This document shows positions 7,891 to 11,019 of a DNA stretch of 11,019 nucleotides, piece after piece. Position 1 is the stretch's first letter; each line of letters starts with the position of its first letter. The position numbers and the translations under genes are program-made. Under the pieces are notes generated by a model. It was not told the origin of the DNA and did no database searches. It worked only from the letters and a program-made list of their open reading frames with translations. Source of the DNA: Pirellulales bacterium (GTDB lineage: Bacteria; Planctomycetota; Planctomycetia; Pirellulales; Thermoguttaceae); NCBI GenBank assembly GCA_030607895.1, contig JAUWJC010000089.1, positions 1 through 11,019 on the forward strand, in the 5' to 3' direction.

Positions 7891-7976
7891 GAGCCGAAAA
7901 AGGGACCAGGTTTAATTTGTGCGAAGCACCCTCCGGACCGCAGGCGGCAAATTAAACCTGGTCCCTTTTTCGGCTC
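7891..7976. repeat. 86-base element with perfect 29-base inverted arms (REP/MITE-like)
   Basis: The left arm (7891-7919) begins GAGCCGAAAAAGGGACCAGG. The right arm (7948-7976) is its exact reverse complement over 29 bases. The 28-base loop (7920-7947) is GC-rich. No target-site duplication is visible. It occupies most of the gap between the GH-like gene and the heme protein gene, so the shared mRNA would carry a very stable hairpin just before the heme gene's ribosome site. The GGGACC...AATTT theme in the arms recalls REP-like elements moved by Y1 (RAYT) transposases; that link is from memory and not proven here. It is not a normal terminator, since the T run lies inside the arm. Confidence 0.85.
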
Positions 7977-8028
7977 GGCGAGCACGATCTTCCCTGATTA
8001 TACCACCGCAATCCGAGCCGGTACAGCA

Positions 8029-9633
8029 TTACCGGCAGAAACGGAAGGCGTAGAGGGTTGCACCGCGGAGTTTGAAGTGGAGCTTGACTGGCCGGCCGGC
8101 CAGTTTGCCGACGTCGGGGTTCTCCATCCAGGCGCACCGGGCACGGAGGTGGTTCATGTCGATGACGTCGGACTCCTTCATTTGGAACCCGGGTATCGGC
8201 TTGCCGTCGGCATCGAGTATTTCCACCCAGGCCTCACCCAGCCCGCCGCAGTCGACGTTGATTTCCAGCCGGTTACCGGAGAAAACCAGCGGTGGGGTGA
8301 CGATCTCGCCGCCGCCATGTCCGGCCCGGGCTCCCACGAACCGGTCGCGCTTCTGCACCAGAAGGTACGCCCCGCCGATTCGGCTCCGCCGGTCCGGATC
8401 GACCACTCCGTGCGTCACCTCGACGCCCGTGTAGTATTGCCACAACTCGTCGCCCTTTTCGATGATACCGACTGCCATCGAGAGATAGCCCTTGTCGGGC
8501 TCGTTTTCCGTGCCGGGGCTGACGTAGGCGGTTTTTGCGGGGATGGAGAACTTCTTGCCGTCCCGGCTCACGAGCAGATAGATTTCCGCCATGCCGTCGT
8601 TGGGCGTTAAGTTGTAGTGGTGGTGGGGTCGGCCCGGCTGACGCGGATAGCCGCGATAGACCGTCGGAAACGCCAGGTAGACTCCGCCTTTTCGGTTGGG
8701 ATAGATGTTCAAGGCGGGATTGTACACCTGGTAAGTACCCAACGCCTGCCCATCCATTACGATGGGCAACTCGGTGGTGACGTACTTCGACCCCTTCTTG
8801 ATGTTCAAGTCCGCGCCTTTGTTGTGGGGCCAGGGCGTTTTGGTCGGGTCGTCCATTTCCGCGCGGACCACCACCCGGCGTCCGGGAAAGCCCCGCAGAT
8901 AGGCGACGTACTTCTCGTAATTGGGGTCCCAGAGGATTTGGTTGGCCGTGTCCATGCCGAACGGCGACAGACCCTCGGCCAGAACTTGAAACACTCTGCC
9001 GTCTTTTGACCCCACCAGCTTGATCATGTTGAGATCGTCGCCAAGCGAGAGCAGTCGCATCCCGTTGATCGGATTGGGAACGATCGACACTACCGGACCG
9101 ACGTTGGGAATCAGATTATTGGCCTTGCTCCCGTCGAATTCCTTTAGTCCGAGATCCGGCCGCTCCCAATGAATGCCGTCCTTCGACTCCGCGTAAGCGA
9201 CGTTCCCGAACATCCTCGCGCGGGTTTTCACGGACGGGCACCAGCCGCACTTGCAGATCACGGTATCGTCGGGCACTTCGCTGCCGCAATGCCGGCACTT
9301 GATCGTGCCGCCCTTACTGGCCGGCTTCGAGGGCATGCAAGAGTAGTACATCCGGTAAACGTCGCCGTCGCGAAGCACGGTCTGGACGAAAATGCGATAT
9401 GCTTCCCAAGGTTTTTCGGGCAGCAGCACTCGCCCCATTTTCTTAGGCGGATTGACAACCAGCTCGATTCCCTTCGAGCTTTCGATGAGATGCTTGTCCA
9501 CGAAGAGCTGGCTCCAGGCCGCTACATCTATTGGGCCGGGATTGGCTTTCTTATCTTCCGCAAGCCCGCCCAGTGGAAAAGCCAAACCAATGGCCACGGC
9601 AAGGGCCAATCCGGCAAAAGAGTTCTTGTTCAT
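8029..9633 (-). CDS. Secreted glycoside-hydrolase-like (GH32/GH43-type propeller) protein with inserted zinc-ribbon motif, 534 aa
   Basis: ATG 9633 is preferred over ATG 9639 because GAGAGAG lies about eight bases before it. Residues 1-25 are a signal peptide (MNKNSFAGLALAVAIGLAFP, cleavage near GLA25). The body matches the planctomycete proteins annotated as GH32 N-terminal-like five-blade propellers: an opening LFVDKHLIE strand (D46 may correspond to the nucleophile-type Asp), then DGDVYRMYYSC, ESKDGIHWERPDLGL and, near 210-260, blades describing imaged values and costs per unit. The last 90 residues (from FSGNRLEINVDCGG) look like a beta-sandwich that usually ends these proteins. At residues 113-133 sits CRHCG...PDDTVICKCGWC, a cysteine cluster like a zinc ribbon. 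It ends 181 bases before the heme protein gene on the same strand, and is likely in its operon. Catalytic activity is not certain; substrate unknown. Confidence 0.85.
   Translation of the reverse strand: MNKNSFAGLALAVAIGLAFPLGGLAEDKKANPGPIDVAAWSQLFVDKHLIESSKGIELVVNPPKKMGRVLLPEKPWEAYRIFVQTVLRDGDVYRMYYSCMPSKPASKGGTIKCRHCGSEVPDDTVICKCGWCPSVKTRARMFGNVAYAESKDGIHWERPDLGLKEFDGSKANNLIPNVGPVVSIVPNPINGMRLLSLGDDLNMIKLVGSKDGRVFQVLAEGLSPFGMDTANQILWDPNYEKYVAYLRGFPGRRVVVRAEMDDPTKTPWPHNKGADLNIKKGSKYVTTELPIVMDGQALGTYQVYNPALNIYPNRKGGVYLAFPTVYRGYPRQPGRPHHHYNLTPNDGMAEIYLLVSRDGKKFSIPAKTAYVSPGTENEPDKGYLSMAVGIIEKGDELWQYYTGVEVTHGVVDPDRRSRIGGAYLLVQKRDRFVGARAGHGGGEIVTPPLVFSGNRLEINVDCGGLGEAWVEILDADGKPIPGFQMKESDVIDMNHLRARCAWMENPDVGKLAGRPVKLHFKLRGATLYAFRFCR
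9235..9297 (-). other. Zinc-ribbon-like cysteine cluster inside the GH-like protein
   Basis: It encodes residues 113-133 with cysteines at 113, 116, 128, 130 and 133 (CxxC, eleven residues, CxCxxC). The GSEVPDDTVI spacer is typical of short zinc ribbons. The reading frame and signal peptide continue normally on both sides, so it is an in-frame insertion between two propeller strands rather than a frameshift. Confidence 0.7.
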
Positions 9634-9639
9634 CAGCAT

Positions 9640-9721
9640 TTCTCTCTCAGTTATTGTTCAAGGTGTTAGACAATTACGAATCAAGGGGGTTTAGGCTGTT
9701 GAGCATTTCGGAGCCGGGCCA
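9640..9721 (-). other. Gap between the DUF1559 remnant and the GH-like gene
   Basis: 82 bases holding the GAGAGAG ribosome site for the GH-like gene. AT-rich stretches resembling promoter boxes are present, but no pair of -35 and -10 boxes with good spacing could be defined, so read-through from upstream is possible. Confidence 0.4.
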
Positions 9722-10504
9722 CTACGGCAGGTTGGCGACCTCGCCCCCGTTGCGGCTACCCAGCTTCATGAACAGGAGCGAGTCGGTATTCTCGCTGATG
9801 AACCGCACCGAGCCGTCGGCCATGCCGAAATTGGCTCCGCCGGGGTGCTCGCTGCCGGGTGCCTCGTAGAACCAGTTGTTCAGGCCGCCGTCGTTGCTCG
9901 GGCCGAAGCAGGTGTCGAACAGATTGCCCACGCCGGCCTGAGCCCAGCCGTCCTGACTTGCCCGGTGGCAGACCGGGCGGCCGGTCCCGTCGTAGTCGAT
10001 ACCGTCGAGCCGCTGGAGTTCACCCACCATCAATGTGTTGCGCGTCCCGTCGCTGATATCCCGAAAGCCGGTGGACCTGTTGATATCGAAGACACCCTTT
10101 TCGGCGGCCGCCGCGGGAAGGAGGATCTCGGTGGTGTAGACTTCGTGATCGCAAGGCAAACTGGAGTTGCCGTGGTTATCGATGAAGAAGTTCTCCGAGC
10201 CGACACAACCACCGTAGTCGGTCCCGCCTTTCGTCCAGTTTTGGAACATGATGGGGACATCCTTGCTCCGCACCGTGTTGCGGCGACTGGGGCAATAGAA
10301 AGCGGCGATGTCCGTTTGGGCAATCGCCGCGTTGCCCAGCACGTTGGTCGTAAAATCCCACCTGTCGTACAGTGCGCCCTGTTCCACGTAGGGAAGTATC
10401 TGTAGCATCCAACTGGTGCCGTGCGTTCCGGCGGCGGCCTCGTTCCAGACGTTGTAGTACTGGTCCGCGAGACTGCTGACGGCAATGGCTCTGCTCCTTG
10501 TCAA
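9722..10504 (-). pseudogene. DUF1559 (prepilin-like) protein lacking its N-terminus
   Basis: About 260 residues match the body and C-terminus of planctomycete DUF1559 proteins: GTSWMLQILPYVEQGALYD, then DIAAFYCPSRR, DISDGTRNTLMVGE and the closing HPGGANFGMADGSVRFI. Complete members start with a type IV prepilin signal (a FTLVELLVVIAIIG-type helix) and an NNLKQ segment. Here only TTG 10504 is available as a start, an in-frame stop lies at 10535-10537, and no prepilin helix is found in any - strand frame up to the right edge. About 60-80 N-terminal residues are therefore missing. DUF1559 proteins are very numerous in planctomycetes and are thought to be pseudopilin-like surface or secretion components; without the helix this copy would not be exported. 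The transposase tail 330 bases upstream suggests a rearrangement cut it. A cytosolic functional form from TTG is possible but unlikely. Confidence 0.75.
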
Positions 10505-10835
10505 GACCGGGTGAAGTGCCCTTCTATAATCAACCTACCGCGCGGAGACAATTATGGCAAGCGGAATAGCCGCTCCCCCTTTCGGTAACCGTTCACGGGT
10601 TTTGGGGCGATTAACTGGATGATCTCCGACCCCACCGGGCTTGCCCCGGTGCAGTACGGTTTGACAACTACCACGCCGCCCGCCAACGCCCTTTTCACCA
10701 CCGTATCTCGTCCAGTATGCCAATATCGGTTCGTGTCCCCGGAATCCGCAAAGGCGCAAGGTGCTGTCATTATGGCAGTATCACCAGGCTGAGAATGCCT
10801 ATTTGGCAGGGGTGCAGTCGCGTCAGTGCCATGGT
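10505..10835. other. Non-coding stretch between the truncated DUF1559 gene and the transposase tail
   Basis: No gene with known domains is visible. It should contain one end of the insertion sequence whose transposase ends at 10836 and the junction where the DUF1559 gene lost its start, but neither the terminal repeat nor the junction can be placed. One short palindrome lies at 10633-10651. Confidence 0.45.
10633..10651. repeat. Short GC-rich palindrome
   Basis: CACCGGG, loop CTTGC, CCCGGTG: seven perfect base pairs. No T run follows on either strand, so it is unlikely to be a terminator. It may be a dispersed palindromic repeat. Confidence 0.4.
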
Positions 10836-11019
10836 TTATGCGGCGTTTTGGGGGTGGTTGGGGTGAAATTGTGGCGCCGGTCGGATATGGGGTAGGGTTT
10901 TGGATGAGAGGTATTTCTGACGCACCTCGCCCCAGACTCCGCTGAGTTGAATGACTCGTAGATCGACGACCGTTTGCCCACCCTCGATTTCCCAAGACAT
11001 TCCGGACTGTTTGAGGCGC
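10836..11019 (-). CDS. C-terminal end of a transposase, ISKra4-like, cut by the window edge
   Basis: An open frame enters from the right edge (first full codon at 11018) and ends with TAA at 10836-10838, giving 60 residues without a start codon. It begins RLKQSGMSWEIEGGQTVVDL and continues RVIQLSGVWGEVRQKYLSSK. The pattern of basic residues, QSGM-W, a GGQ turn, LR and L-x-G-x-W is what I know from the C-termini of ISKra4-family DDE transposases. The final 20 residues are low in complexity and variable. The catalytic residues would lie upstream, outside the window, so activity cannot be judged. Its end is 331 bases from the truncated DUF1559 gene. A different IS family with a similar tail cannot be excluded. 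Confidence 0.6.
   Translation of the reverse strand, partial: RLKQSGMSWEIEGGQTVVDLRVIQLSGVWGEVRQKYLSSKTLPHIRPAPQFHPNHPQNAA

Noticed and set aside
7848..7985. A 46-residue N-terminal extension of the heme protein
   Set aside because: It would begin with GTG in the inverted repeat, and it precedes a clear ribosome site and signal peptide starting at 7847.
7702..8610. A 302-codon + strand open frame
   Set aside because: It runs antisense across the ends of two well supported - strand genes and through the inverted repeat, with no recognisable domain or ribosome site.
10552..10995. A 147-codon - strand open frame
   Set aside because: It overlaps the transposase tail in another frame, has a composition rich in Pro, Arg and Ser, and has no known domain.
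1..11019. CRISPR array or complete tRNA/rRNA gene
   Set aside because: No regularly spaced short repeats and no complete RNA gene were seen on either strand.

Overview
This window looks like planctomycete chromosome, probably from the Pirellula/Rhodopirellula side of the phylum. The evidence is gene content. There is a DUF1559 (prepilin-like) protein, a secreted PVC-type heme-binding protein (beta-propeller, HEAT repeats, cytochrome c), a secreted GH32/GH43-like propeller protein, and two tandem CBM9-plus-propeller proteins. The DNA is GC-rich, and the three full-length genes have signal peptides. No taxonomic marker gene is present, so the assignment rests on protein families alone.

Layout, left to right. 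(1) Bases 1-386, + strand: the 3' end of a secreted propeller gene cut by the window edge. (2) Bases 423-3620, + strand: a complete paralog of it, 36 bases downstream, with a signal peptide, a CBM9-like domain and an NHL-type beta-propeller. (3) Bases 3621-4259: a gene-poor stretch holding a perfect AT-rich hairpin, a 3' half of tRNA-Gly(CCC) with no recognisable 5' half, and directly after it a strong intrinsic terminator. This looks like a displaced tRNA attachment site or a decayed tRNA gene. (4) Bases 4260-7847, - strand: a 1195-residue PVC-type heme-binding protein. (5) Bases 7848-8028: an intercistronic gap dominated by an 86-base element with perfect 29-base inverted arms. (6) Bases 8029-9633, - strand: a secreted glycoside-hydrolase-like protein with a zinc-ribbon-like cysteine cluster inside it. 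(7) Bases 9722-10504, - strand: a DUF1559 protein without its prepilin N-terminus, probably a pseudogene. (8) Bases 10836-11019, - strand: the last 60 codons of a transposase, ISKra4-like, running off the right edge.

How the parts may work together: the - strand block (DUF1559 remnant, GH-like protein, heme protein) is collinear and may be one transcription unit. The GH-like and heme proteins would act outside the cytoplasm, plausibly on carbohydrate and its oxidation. The + strand pair carries CBM9-like domains, which also fits polysaccharide handling. These roles are inferred from family and context; no substrate can be read from the sequence. The window shows signs of rearrangement: a tandem duplication with a step in identity, an orphan tRNA 3' half, an inverted-repeat element, a beheaded gene and a transposase tail. 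I see no CRISPR array, no complete RNA gene and no clearly new multi-gene system.
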